Source: Ixodes scapularis
Taxonomy: Eukaryota > Arthropoda > Arachnida > Ixodida > Ixodidae
NCBI RefSeq assembly: GCF_016920785.2
Contig: NW_024609880.1
Coordinates: 32,077,152-32,141,151, forward strand
Direction: 5' to 3'
DNA length: 64,000 nt
Below are positions 22,248 to 31,794 of this stretch, piece after piece. The position numbers and the translations under genes are program-made. Within the stretch, counting starts at the first letter, position 1. Every line of letters starts with the position of its first letter. The notes under the pieces are model-generated. The model was not told the DNA's origin, ran no database searches, and saw only the letters and a program-made list of their open reading frames with translations.

Positions 22248-23121
22248 TCTACCGTTTCTGGTGTCGGACTATCCGTAGTAGGCTCGTACTTTCTTGAGCC
22301 TAAATGGTCCGACTTCGCGACTGATTTCTGGCAAATGTAGGCTTATCGTCCGTTACCTCTCTGCGCCTGAAACAATACTGATCAGCGTAATCAGCGGCTT
22401 TCTGAATAGTTTCAACCTCGGGTCGGTCTTAGATTCATTCCTTCAAGGTCGAAGGAATGGAACAGAAAAACTGCTTCAGAGCTAATTGCTCCAGGATTTT
22501 TTCGCGGTCCTAAAATGCGTTGGCCCCACGAAGCCAGGTTTCAAGAAAGCCTTTAAGCCTGTAAGCGAACTCTAAGTAGCTTTCCTCACAGTCTTTGTTT
22601 GTTTGTCGGAACTTTATCCTAAAGGCTTCAGGCGACAACCCTAACTTTCTCAGCACGCTCGATTTCACGAAAGAGTAGTCCTCTGCTCCTTCGGGGTCCA
22701 ACCTAGCCATAACATTGGCTACCTCTGCTAGTAGTAAACTCAAAAGCCGTTGCGGCCAGCTCGACCTCTCAAAACACATCTTGGTGCATGTGCGTTCGAA
22801 GTTGATGAGGTAAAGACCCAAGTCTCCTCCGACACGAAAAGGCTGCAGCAAGCTTCGCATATCCAATTTTGAAGAACTGCCATCAACAGCACTGGCCTCA
22901 CCAGCGACCTTTACTTTTCGTTGAAGCATTTCTAACACCTGATCCTCTTTCTTTCGTCTCCTCTGCACCTCACTCCAACATTCGGAAATTTCGTCGGCGT
23001 CCGAGTCACAAGTTTCAATGGCCTTGATAATCTCGGGCTTTCTCATGGCCTTTGCGACCTTTAAGCCCAACTCTTCCGCCAAGAGCATTAATTCAGGCTT
23101 CACTATCGCCGCGAGATTCAT
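22248..23121 (-). pseudogene. Gypsy-2 gag
   Basis: Starts MNLAAIVKPELMLLAEELG at 23121. It is followed by a basic, charged helix (VQRRRKKEDQVLEML) and a capsid-like block with LGLYLINFERTC, WPQRLLSLLLAEVANVMARL and ESYLEFAYRLKGFLETWLRG. The frame is then broken near 22510, with remnants DRPEVETIQKAADYADQY (about 22420-22370) leading to the zinc knuckle. It makes the particle protein in intact elements. The start follows the PBS by about 160 nt, and no better Met lies upstream. Confidence 0.8.
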
Positions 23122-23285
23122 CGTGCCACGCTTTTGAAATCCCGAAAAAGGTCTGGCTGCCTTCGTCCCGTTCCCTTGTCACCGGCACGGTGACAACCTA
23201 CAAATTAAACATTTTGGCTGCTCAGGAACAAGAACCACGCCTCCGGCAATCACCAAACGAATCTGCAGGTCCCCCGGAGCCGCTG

Positions 23286-23303
23286 ATCCCACCGCTGCCA
23301 CCA
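23286..23303 (-). other. Gypsy-2 primer-binding site (tRNA-Leu type)
   Basis: Two nucleotides inside the 5' LTR the minus strand reads TGGTGGCAGCGGTGGGAT. This is complementary to the 3' end of a metazoan tRNA-Leu including CCA. It fixes the orientation of the element. Confidence 0.82.
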
Positions 23304-23305
23304 GC

Positions 23306-23499
23306 TGTTACGTTTCCGGGCAGCCCACCGAGACGGAGACTGTAGTTGGTCTGACTGCGTTTATTGCATCTCGGCAGCAGGACGAAGAAGAGCCACACGC
23401 TGCCAGGCGCAGCCGCTTTTATTGGTTCCAACACGGCACTATGCGGCAGCGCCACTGACGCAGCGTCGATAAGCGAGGCCAACAAAACAACAACATACA
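23306..23499 (-). repeat. Gypsy-2 5' LTR
   Basis: Plus-strand text runs TGTTACGTTTCC to CAACATACA, then the GTAT duplication at 23500-23503. Very close identity to 18762-18950 marks this as the youngest dated insertion in the gypsy-1 nest. Confidence 0.92.
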
Positions 23500-23503
23500 G
23501 TAT

Positions 23504-24206
23504 GCGCATACTGGAAGAGTAGCAAAGCAGTCAAGATTTACAGTTGGACAATTAGTCAGAATTTTTCGTCCAGTATATCAAGGTTAGCATCACAGCAAGT
23601 ATACAGAACCCCGAGTCATACAAGAACAAGTTGGCCCCACTACGTATCGTATGCAACGCTAAGAAGGTTTCTGCTGTGCCCTCGCAGGTACAAGAAAGCC
23701 AGTCAAAAACAAATACAGCCATACACACAAGACGTTTGCCACACGAGTATTTCGATGATGATGATGTCGATCCTGCTACTGACCAGATAACTGTGCCTTC
23801 CAAGCATATTCAGTCCAGAATTTGCACGGCACTGCTCACCAAAGATGCTGCTTCCAAGAATCCAGCACTTACGGCTACAAGAAAGTCAGTGGTACCTTGC
23901 GCTTCGCAGCCCAAGCCAATGGTATCTTCATCAGTGCAATGTTTTCAGTCAGCGGATGCGAGCACAACGGTCGCATCGCGCCCAGCGACACCACAATCGA
24001 TGCCTCTATGGAGTCATCACAGTGAAGTCAGTAATTCGGTTGGGATCATACAGTCCCCAGTAGTGACAACAGTGCCGTTCCTGTCAGTTACGAGAGAAAG
24101 GACTGATGTTCGTGAACAGAAACCACACGCAAGTACCCAAGCAACAAGCTCCATAAGAAGGTGCAGGAGACAGAAACAGTTACCCGAGAGACTCAAAGAC
24201 TGGGAA
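23504..24206 (+). pseudogene. Gypsy-1 pol C-terminal tail
   Basis: Continues from the host codons at 18757: RFTVGQLVRIFRPVYQG (the GPY-like integrase C-terminal region), a stop, then EPRVIQEQVGPTTYRMQ, and a second frame (23631 onward) with an acidic HEYFDDDDVD. A long Ser/Thr-rich tail ends in RQKQLPERLKDW, a common ending for gypsy pol. After this tryptophan the open frame continues only because the AAAACAGCAC array lacks stops. No chromodomain is visible. Confidence 0.7.
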
Positions 24207-24350
24207 CGCGACAGAACAGCACACGACAAAACAGCACGCGACAAAACAGCACGGTCAAAACAGCACGCGTCGAAAGAGCACAGCGTCAAAACAGCACAGC
24301 GGCAGAAGAGCACGTGCCAAAACAGCACGGCGTCAAAACAGCACAGCGAC
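24201..24350 (+). repeat. Foldback-like array, arm 1 (plus)
   Basis: Nine units of a 10-bp core (AAAACAGCAC and one- or two-base variants) separated by 4-6-nt linkers. It starts with TGGGAACGCGAC. Linkers in order are acgac, gcgac, ggtc, gcgtc, agcgtc, agcggc, gtgcc, ggcgtc, agcgac. The order is largely shared with the other arms. It joins the core at 24351. Confidence 0.9.
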
Positions 24351-24488
24351 AATTTTAAAATTAAAGGGCATCCGTAAATGGCGCACATCTTTTAACACCC
24401 CTTGCTTCCGTCTACTAGAGGAGGGCATAAATACTATTGATTTATTGTCGTTTCTTGGACTGCGCGAATGATCCACCTCTCGCAGTCG
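24351..24488 (+). repeat. Foldback-like core segment, copy 1
   Basis: 138 bp from AATTTTAAAATTAAAGGGC to CACCTCTCGCAGTCG, repeated with only a few differences at 26870-27000. It contains no open frame of note. It has an arm only on its left in this copy. Confidence 0.85.
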
Positions 24489-24930
24489 TGAAAATGGGGG
24501 AAAGACGCACTGAGTACAATGCTTGCAAATTTTTTTGGATTTTGATATTTGCCTCTCCGACCGAAGTGGAAGTAAAGCTCATGTTCGTCCTGTGTACAAA
24601 TACGAGCCCACGACGATAATGTCAGATCACGATAGGGCGCCAGTGCGTCTTGCAGAACAGGTTGCGTCGGCTACCACAGACAGCAACAAATAAGAAATTC
24701 AGTACCTGGTTTACTCACTATTCATTTTAAACAAGCGCCTTTAAATATTGCATTTTCGTCAGTACACTGGTTTTCGTCAATACACCGAAAAGAACTGAAA
24801 AGTTTATGAGTCTACAAATATACTCAGCAATAAACCGAAAACTTCTGCTTGAAATAAAAACCGAACAATGTACGCCGAATTTCAAAATAGTTAAATCCGA
24901 AAACGCCAAACCCTAGCTTTATTGTCAATG
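24489..24930. other. Non-coding spacer between repeat arrays
   Basis: No gene or repeat family recognised. Confidence 0.3.
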
Positions 24931-25224
24931 TCCCGTTTTGACGCTGTGCTGTTCTGACGCTGTGCTGTTTTGACGCTGTGCTGTTTTGACGCTGTGCGGT
25001 TTTGACGCTGTGCTGTTTTGACGCCGTGCTGTTTTGGCACCTGCTCTTCTGTCGCTGTGCCGTTTTGACGCTGTGCTGTTTTGTCGCGTGCTATTTTGAC
25101 GCCTGCTGTTTTGTCGTCGTGCTGTTTTGACGCTGTGCTTTTTTGACGCGTGCTTTTTTGACGCGTGCTGTTTTGACCGTGCTGTTTTGTCGCGTGCTGT
25201 TTTGTCGTGTGCTGTTCTGGTGCC
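24931..25224 (-). repeat. Foldback-like array, arm 2 (minus)
   Basis: About 18 units of GTGCTGTTTT (the core on the other strand) with linkers that, read from 25224 leftward, follow the same order as arm 1: acgac, gcgac, ggtc, gcgtc and so on. The distal end becomes a monotonous series of agcgtc-linked units, a local expansion. The right terminus is GGTGCC. Confidence 0.9.
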
Positions 25225-25228
25225 AGAA

Positions 25229-25450
25229 TGGGAACGCGACAGAACAGCACACGACAAAACAGCACGCGACAAAACAGCACGGTCAAAACAGCACGCGTCA
25301 AAACAGCACAGCGTCAAAACAGCACGGCGACAAAACAGCAGGCGACAGAATAGCACGCGACAAAACAGCACAGCGTGAAAACGGCACAGTGACAGAAGAG
25401 CACGTGCCAAAACAGCACGGCGTCAAAACAGCACAGCGACAAAACAGCAC
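25229..25450 (+). repeat. Foldback-like array, arm 3 (plus)
   Basis: Fourteen units beginning TGGGAACGCGAC as in arm 1. It stands head-to-head with arm 2 across a four-base gap, so 24931-25450 forms a palindrome of about 520 bp. Confidence 0.9.
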
Positions 25451-26869
25451 GCATGTAGCAACTTCGAGCGCGCTCTTCGCCTCTCTCTGCGCGAATATTT
25501 TCGAACCTCCTTAACCTTTTCATTTATTGTCGCTAGGTTATAAAGGAATTTATTGCCTATTTCATTGCTAAGTCAGTGTCCGGACTGGTGCTGCTGTGTT
25601 ATTGCTAAAAACAAACGAAGTTAGCAGTAGTTACTACTATTTAACTACGCTGATCTCTGAAGAGATTGGGCAGTTAGAGCCTAGAGGTGATATCTTCGCG
25701 TCGATGTTAAGCGAGTTGTCTGGTCTTTTTTTTTGTCTTTTTTTGAGAACCAAAGGAAGACGAACAATTATTGTGAAAAAGAAATCCACAAGTTCAAGTT
25801 ATGAACCGTCTGGTTTTCGGCGGTCCGGTGAGGTTCCGTAGTACTCGATGTTTCGTAATTACCACGTACGCGAAAGACGTCCCCCCCCCCCCCCCAAAAA
25901 AAAAAAAAAAAAAAAAAAAGCGGGAGATGCTTCGAGAACAGATGCATTGATAAAACCGGGAAGATAAGGTAACTTCAATGTCGAGGGAATTCAAGGTGTA
26001 CCATGGGCAACGATCCTGCGGGGTTCATTCGCCGTGAATAAAATGTCCCGGAAACACGCGGCTGCTGCTTGCAGGCGAGAAGTTGTTTTGAGTTAAATTC
26101 ACAGATTATTGCCGACGAAGGGGCTTCGATCGACTGGAAACCGGTGAAGCAGAAACAAGTCACAGCCTCAATGCTGTTGCCGTACAGCATGTGCTAAGCA
26201 CACCGTTGCCGCACACAGTTTCTGTTTTTTTTTTTTTTTAACAACTAACAACAGAACGCTGCCGTGCGATTGATTCATTTATTGTAGACGACATCACCAG
26301 CATACTTGAGCGTCAATATTAGCAGAACTGCTCGAGAAATAGCCAGAATACGCAGCAGCGGGGGCTTCGGTACTGCCCAGGGAGCCTTCATGCGTATCGA
26401 GTATACCCCCCACTCCCAACTTACTCCCATGAGAGCGGATTCGACAAATTGGCTGTCGACAAGATGACCTTCGAGGAAATGGCCTAGACCCTCCATTCCT
26501 TTCCAGTGGCTACTTTGAGACATTCATTTTTTAACTCCATCGCTATATTTAGGGTTCAGCGTTTTCGGCTTAAACCAATAAAATCGGTAAACGTACGGCG
26601 AAATCTTTTCCAAAATTCGGTTTTAACTGAGAAAGGTCAGTATTTTCGAGGGCGTTTGGAGGGGTGCGTGGGGGAATGTGCTTCATTAATGACCGTATGA
26701 CCACTTCCTTGCGCAGTAGTTAGCCTGTCTCCGAGATCGGTTCAACCCTCAACAAAAGTTGGACCGACGCAATGGTCTTTAGGACGAGATATGGGTTTTT
26801 CACCTGATATGGATTTGTGTGTCGAATTCTTTGTTCAAAGAAGAGAGTTTAATCGTGAACTGAACAATA
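25451..26869. other. Non-coding stretch with a C/A homopolymer
   Basis: No gene recognised. A C15 run followed by A24 lies at 25881-25919, and a T run at 26226-26239. Open frames on both strands are short and motif-free. Confidence 0.3.
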
Positions 26870-27000
26870 AAATTAAAGGGCATCCGTAAATGGCGCACAT
26901 CTTTTAACACCCCTTGCTTCCGTCTACTAGAGGAGGGCATAAATACGATTGATTTATATTCGTTTCTTGGACTGCGCGAATGATCCACCTCTCGCAGTCG
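26870..27000 (+). repeat. Foldback-like core segment, copy 2
   Basis: Same sequence as 24351-24488 from AAAATTAAAGGGC to CTCGCAGTCG, with about three visible substitutions in the ATA-rich part. In this copy the arm lies on the right. Confidence 0.85.
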
Positions 27001-27124
27001 CATTTTGACGCGTGCTGTTTTGTCGTCGTGCTGTTTTGACGCTGTGCTTTTTTGACGCGTGCTGTTTTGACCGTGCTGTTTTGTCGCGTGCTGTTTTGTC
27101 GTGTGCTGTTCTGTCATGGTGCCT
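27001..27124 (-). repeat. Foldback-like array, arm 4 (minus)
   Basis: Seven units in minus orientation ending GGTGCC at 27119-27124, like arm 2. Read inward from 27124 the linker order is acgac, gcgac, ggtc, gcgtc, agcgtc, gacgac, gcgtc. It touches the core directly. Confidence 0.9.
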
Positions 27125-27448
27125 CAAAGACTACGTACTTTCTTTTGTTAGCAATGCGCCAAACCATGCGCCCGTAGAAATCGTTGACGTGTGAGTACTT
27201 AAGTGAATAATTGCTCCATGTGAGTACACGATGAATGACAGTGTCAAACGCAGTCTAGGAATAATTTTGTCTTTTCAGAGTGCATAACGCTAGTTTATGA
27301 ATTTGTTATTTTGAACTGTATCGCGAGTTTTTTTGTTGTTTATTTTTCAACGGATATGCATTTACAACGGGCATGTACCGCGAGAGTATAACGCTATTTA
27401 CGTATAAGGAAATTTTCATAATAGACGCGTTGCTATGCGGAGGGCAAG
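27125..27448. other. Non-coding spacer
   Basis: Nothing recognised. Confidence 0.3.
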
Positions 27449-28704
27449 TTCGTCTGCTTCTTGCGCAGGGGGTAGCGGTGACGTCAGAACGCCGAGCCCT
27501 GATTGGCTGATCGCGACCCCCCATCTGAGCGTCGTCTGCTCCTCTGCAACGTCGTCTGCTCGCAACGTCGTCTGCGTCTGTCTTACCTTTCCTGCGAGTT
27601 TCGGAAGTGCAGAGGCCAGATTCACGAAACGATCTTACGCTAAAAATGTGCGTAAGAAAAAACTTAAAAACAAATTCGTATTCACGAAGCGAAATTTTCG
27701 TAAGTTTTGGGCAGGTTACGACGAAATCCTTCGACAGCTCCGAAGCCGTCTACGCACTTCTTACGATCAAATGAGCATGGCCGACGGCGTCGCGGTCGCG
27801 ACGACCCACGGACGTTTACTTTTTCTACGTGCGCTTCTCACGCGTCCCGACTTCAAGCAGCAAGAAATAAGTAAAAATACTTAAAACAGACCACGACAAA
27901 CAAGAACGCTGGATCCACAAGCAAACGGGAAAAGCTCCAACGGCCACGATTCCACCGAACGCGACCAAACGAGGTGGGCAGTTAGGTCTAGCAGGCACTC
28001 CGCGACTCGGCGACTGTCTGCCCACGACCGGCTGGCGTGCTGAATGGAATATGCCCGCGCGACCCTTGTGTACCCTTCCCGTGTTATGCTTTGATCGCTG
28101 ACCTCAATTTTAGGTTAAGAGGTCAATTTCTTCCTCTTGTTATCTCCTTGTTTCCCGAGGCAACGGTGACTCTCGCCGGTGAAAAAGCGGTGAATCTCCG
28201 AGAGACGCAGGAAAGGTAAAGCAGCCATCGCTTTGACTAGCAGACGTAAAGCAGACGACGTTAACTGCGCCAACCCGCTGACGCCGTTAAAGAGTGGGGG
28301 TCTCGCGGGACACGAATGGAGGGAAAACGTATTTGGGAGGGAACTTGCGGACCCTAAAACGCTCCCTCTCGGTTCTAAGCAAACAAACCTCGGCGCGTCG
28401 GGGCACCTCGCCAGTGAGTCCTTTGACTTCCCTCCTTAATGCGCGTCTGGTAGTTGTTACAGAAAAACAACGTACCGCTCGAGTTATTTCGTCTGCCCTC
28501 TCTTAAAGGCAAAGTCGAGTTCGCTCCGAAAGTTGCAGGAAAGGTAAGACAGACTCAGACGATGTTGCGAGCAGACGACGTTGCAAAGGAGCAGACGACG
28601 CTGCAAAGGAGCAGACGACGCTCAGATAGGGGGTCGCGATCAGCCAATCAGGGCTCGGCGTTCTGACGTCACCGCTACTTCCTTTCTCATGCGCAGAAGA
28701 CGAA
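27449..28704. mobile_element. Foldback element with 157-180-bp inverted arms
   Basis: Arms 27449-27605 and 28525-28704 are reverse complements with high identity. They share GTAGCGGTGACGTCAGAACG, GATTGGCTGATCGCGACCCC and a run of GTCGTCTGCTC units, then CTTACCTTTCCTGC. The right arm carries about one extra 20-bp GCAGACGACG unit. The centre contains a region rich in CTTACG/CGTAAG words (27625-27775) and no recognisable transposase. No clear target duplication. Confidence 0.7.
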
Positions 28705-28730
28705 AATGAGCCCACTTGCGAGGCGTATAT

Positions 28731-28956
28731 TACCCAAGCATCAAGGAGGATGCAGGGATTGGTGTTCCACGCGCCGCACGTGCTGGCCTCAGCAGTAGTA
28801 ACTTTTCTAAAGCAAATACCTAAAACAAATGACATCTTGCACACGCGTTCGTCAACGCTTTATTTTGGTTATTTACTTGTAATCTTTTATACGGGGCAGG
28901 CGTGGGCGTGTGGCGCGTGGAACACCAATCCCTGCATTCTCTTTGATGCTTGGGTA
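28731..28956. mobile_element. 226-bp MITE with 45-bp TIRs
   Basis: Positions 28731-28775 and the reverse complement of 28912-28956 agree at about 43 of 45 positions, beginning TACCCAAGCATCAA and including GCAGGGATTGGTGTTCCACG. The element is bounded by TA on each side, which suggests a TA-targeting (Tc1/mariner-like) mobiliser. No coding capacity. Confidence 0.88.
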
Positions 28957-30043
28957 CTATAGCAAATGGTCTATTGAGCGCGTTTTTCCAGTCTGCTAGT
29001 ACTGATTTCGGACATCTGGTTAGAGTTAAAGTAGTCAAACAGTGCCTTTGGTGTCATGCTTTGAAAAAATGGAGAACTAACACTAGTATTAGGAACAACT
29101 AACTCCACTGTTCCGAGCATGACTTGGCAGTGTGTTGCACCATATTAAGCAAAGTCAAAACTTTTTTTAAGGAAAAAGGAAATGATCAGAAGCTTCAGTT
29201 GTCCGAGTGAGCATTGTTGCACTTCTGTTTGTGTTCTCATTTTATGGGAAGGAGAAATGTTGTGTGTAAGCTAGCTCCACCTTTGGCAGCTATGGGCAAT
29301 GATTGTCATGGAATGCAACGCTGACAGATGAACGCCATCGCTCTCTGCCACGTGCCGTCTGCACGACAGCCAGGATGTCGTGATTGGTTGCACCGCATTT
29401 ACATTGTTGAAAGATTAATAAAAGGGGCAGCGCCCGGGGAGCGCGAGAGATTTTGCTGTACTGCCACCTCGACGAGACGTCTTCTTGATCGAATTTATTG
29501 ACGATTGATATCCCAAGTCGGAATCACCGGGCCGTTCCACGGCATAGAACCACGCTTGACAACTCGGTGAGTTGTGCCTTACCGGCCACCCTTCGTCATT
29601 GGGAGTCAGCTCAGTATATACTCTAGATCAAGTATGAGACAAGGCGGCGTTATGTGCGGACCAGGGACATCTCCCCTTAAACATAACTTGAGTATTTGAT
29701 TCAAGTTTTCTTTCCATTTGGGCACTTCCCAGGCAAGCCTGATGGTTCCGCACTCAGGCCTGTTGCTGTGTACGATGTGTGTGAGGCGTGTCAATTCAGG
29801 ATGCTGTCGTATCAGCCACAATAAACCCAACTCCGTTTTCAGGATTGGTTTAAAGTAAACGGAAATTCATGAGGTATTGCCGTTTTTCATAACTATCATT
29901 AGCCAATTTCCCTCAGTTATTGCTATAACAACCCTTTCCGTGAGTTATTCCATCAAACCAGCTGGTAAATGCGTTTCCGGCTCTCATCTTTAGGCTTTTA
30001 TATTTCCCAAGGTAACCTTTATGCTTGTACATTCTCCTTCTAA
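28957..30043. other. Non-coding stretch
   Basis: No gene recognised. An AATAAAAGG signal lies at about 29418-29426 and a CpG-richer segment at 29430-29600. A minus-strand open frame at 29606-29830 has no motif. Confidence 0.3.
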
Positions 30044-30990
30044 ATGTGTCGCCTCTTGACGGATTCTCAAGGTGCACATCGGGCTTGTGCGGATGTTCGG
30101 CACACTGCCGTTGCTGTTGAGCAGCTGAGACTCTCCGTGCAACAATTACGGGCTCTCGGGCACGACCTCATTATACACTGGGTACGCGGACACTCCAGGA
30201 TAACCGGCAACGAAAAAGCTCACCGCCTCGCACGCGCGCTCTTACTATCCGTGCAGGCCAGAGCAAGATACGAAGCTACAGTGTGCCTTCCTCGAGAACA
30301 AGTGGAATCCCGTGCACTACCACCCGATCCAGCGGAAGAGATATTCAAGGCACGGCACTACCGCAGAGCCCACCTCTTGGATACCGCCAATCCCCTCCTT
30401 ACACCCTTCCCTCCTTCTCACCTCTTCACTCGCCGGTAGCTTGTCACGCTCCGCCAAATTCAGACCGGGACCATCCCCCCCCCCCCCCCCCCCCCCTTAC
30501 CTGCTACAGCGGTTCCGTCAGCACAGCAGCAGCCACCGCGAAAAAAGCAGTGGTGCTGCTACCATAAAACCTTCCTGTACATGCGCATTGTGCCATAAAA
30601 ACGGTGATCTGGAGCACCTGCTCTGGGACTGCCCTCTATACTTGAAGCCCCGAACCCGCACCTGGTCTACCATCCAGCAGAGTTTCAGGCCTACCTCGCT
30701 GCATGCCTGGGCCTGCCCGGACCCCACCTTCCCCAAAGTGACCGCTATCGAACTCTGGCGATCCCTGCTCGCGTACATCCAGGACCCTGCAGATCCCCCT
30801 GTGGGCACGCGGCTTCAAGGCATTCAGCTCTCCACCACTGAGCCCAGACAAAACACCAACCCTGAACCTACCGTACATCTATCCTCTGACGCCGTCGCAC
30901 CAACCGGGCCAACTGGAGGCCCTCTATCTCCCGCTGCTGTAGCCTAAACCCTTTCACCGCAGCATTTCTTAATACAAAAAAGTGAAATAA
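30044..30990 (+). pseudogene. 5'-truncated LINE: RNase H and C-terminal zinc motif
   Basis: The first frame (30044-30439) is an RNase H domain: LLTDSQGAHRAC carries a catalytic aspartate, and IIHWVRGHSRITGNEKAHRLAR is the terminal motif of LINE RNase H. A C22 run at 30475-30496 interrupts the next part. In another frame CALCHKNGDLEHLLWDCPLY gives the CxxC-H-C zinc motif at the end of many LINE ORF2 proteins, followed by a Pro-rich tail to a stop at 30945-30947. The short 3' UTR has GAAATAAACG. Presence of RNase H points to the I/ingi/R1-like side of LINEs. Endonuclease and RT are absent, as expected of a truncated insertion. Confidence 0.82.
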
Positions 30991-31417
30991 ACGTTCCTAC
31001 CTATCTACGTACCTTGATGGATCGTGGCGCCGGTGCGAGACGTGGCTGACAATTACCAGCGTTGGCAGCTTCACTCGGCGTCTACTTCACATTTCAATAA
31101 AACGTGACATACCCGAGCGAACAAATCCTGAAACATGCAAAGCGTCGCCATGGTCGGGTTCAAAGCCAGCGGTGCAGTGCAAAAGCTGCAACTATGCTAG
31201 ACATCGCCAGTCTAGTTCTGCACCCGAGCTAACAGGTGCCATCAATTAAAAGTTAGCGCGAACACTCGTAAACCTTAAACTTGGGGTCCTCAAATCGCCT
31301 TTGGGTTACTCAAGTCGTGAGGATCCTTCTCGGTAGATTTCTGTTGCACCCTATGAATCGGAGGCTGCGGTGGAACCTCCGCATACCGTACTCGTCCTTA
31401 GCAACTTGGCCATATCT
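30991..31417. other. Non-coding stretch
   Basis: Nothing recognised between the LINE end and the MITE. Confidence 0.3.
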
Positions 31418-31794
31418 TAGAGCGCAGCTCTTAAGAGCCCGTTTTCGGCTGGAGCGGCGTCGGCGTAACCGCGAGGTCACGTGACCCCCCCAAGGTCAGG
31501 GTCCCCCCCTCAGGTGACGTGCCCCCCCCCCCCGAGGTCATGTGACCCCCCTTGAGGTCACATGACCCCCCTGAGATCACGTGACCCGCCCTGAGGTCAC
31601 GTGACCCGCCCTGAGGTCATGTGACCCCCTAAAGTCACGTGACCCCCTAAGGTCACGTGACTCCCCAGGTCTCGTGACCCCTTTCCCCCCGAGGTCACGT
31701 AACCACCCTGACGTTACCCCCCCCCCCCCCCGCCCCCCCGAGGTCACGTGGAGTCACCTACGCGTCCACCCTTCTCCTCAAGAGCTGCGCTCTA
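31418..31794 (-). mobile_element. TAGAGCGCAGC-family MITE, copy 2 (E-box palindrome array)
   Basis: Ends TAGAGCGCAGCTCTTAAG and the inverse CTCAAGAGCTGCGCTCTA. Next to the left end, GCCCGTTTTCGGCTGGAGCG and GCGTCGGCGTAACCGCG are the reverse of the conserved block in the other two copies. The variable part (31472-31760) is an array of about 13 degenerate 18-20-bp units built on GGTCACGTGACC plus a C run; six keep an exact CACGTG. Confidence 0.75.

Larger units (their letters stand above)
18762..23499 (-). mobile_element. Gmr1-type Ty3/gypsy LTR retrotransposon (gypsy-2)
   Basis: Bounded by two LTRs (18762-18950 and 23306-23499) that are nearly identical, and by a GTAT duplication at 18758-18761 and 23500-23503. 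On the minus strand the order is gag, CCHC knuckle, protease, integrase, RT (C-terminal half), RNase H, then LTR. Placing integrase before RT is the arrangement of Gmr1-type elements, unlike most Ty3/gypsy. A deletion near 20420 removed the end of integrase and most of RT, so this copy is dead. It inserted into gypsy-1 in the opposite orientation. Confidence 0.88.
15033..24206 (+). mobile_element. Ty3/gypsy retrotransposon remnant (gypsy-1), twice interrupted
   Basis: Only the integrase half of pol remains. The pieces are 15033-15557, 18353-18757 and 23504-24206. Integrase is the last domain, the usual Ty3/gypsy order. The two gaps are the piggyBac element 15558-18348 and the LTR element 18762-23499, both of which can be removed at the base level. 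The 5' half (gag, protease, RT, RNase H) and both LTRs were not found. The 3' end runs directly into the AAAACAGCAC array at 24201. Confidence 0.8.

Noticed and set aside
24207..24377. Protein repeat DKTARDKTARSKQ as the C-terminus of gypsy-1 pol
   Set aside because: The array has no stops in several frames on both strands; the frame only runs on from pol by chance.
24201..25450. A CRISPR array
   Set aside because: The repeated core is 10 bp with 4-6-nt linkers, the linkers recur in fixed order between arrays, and the context is eukaryotic transposons.
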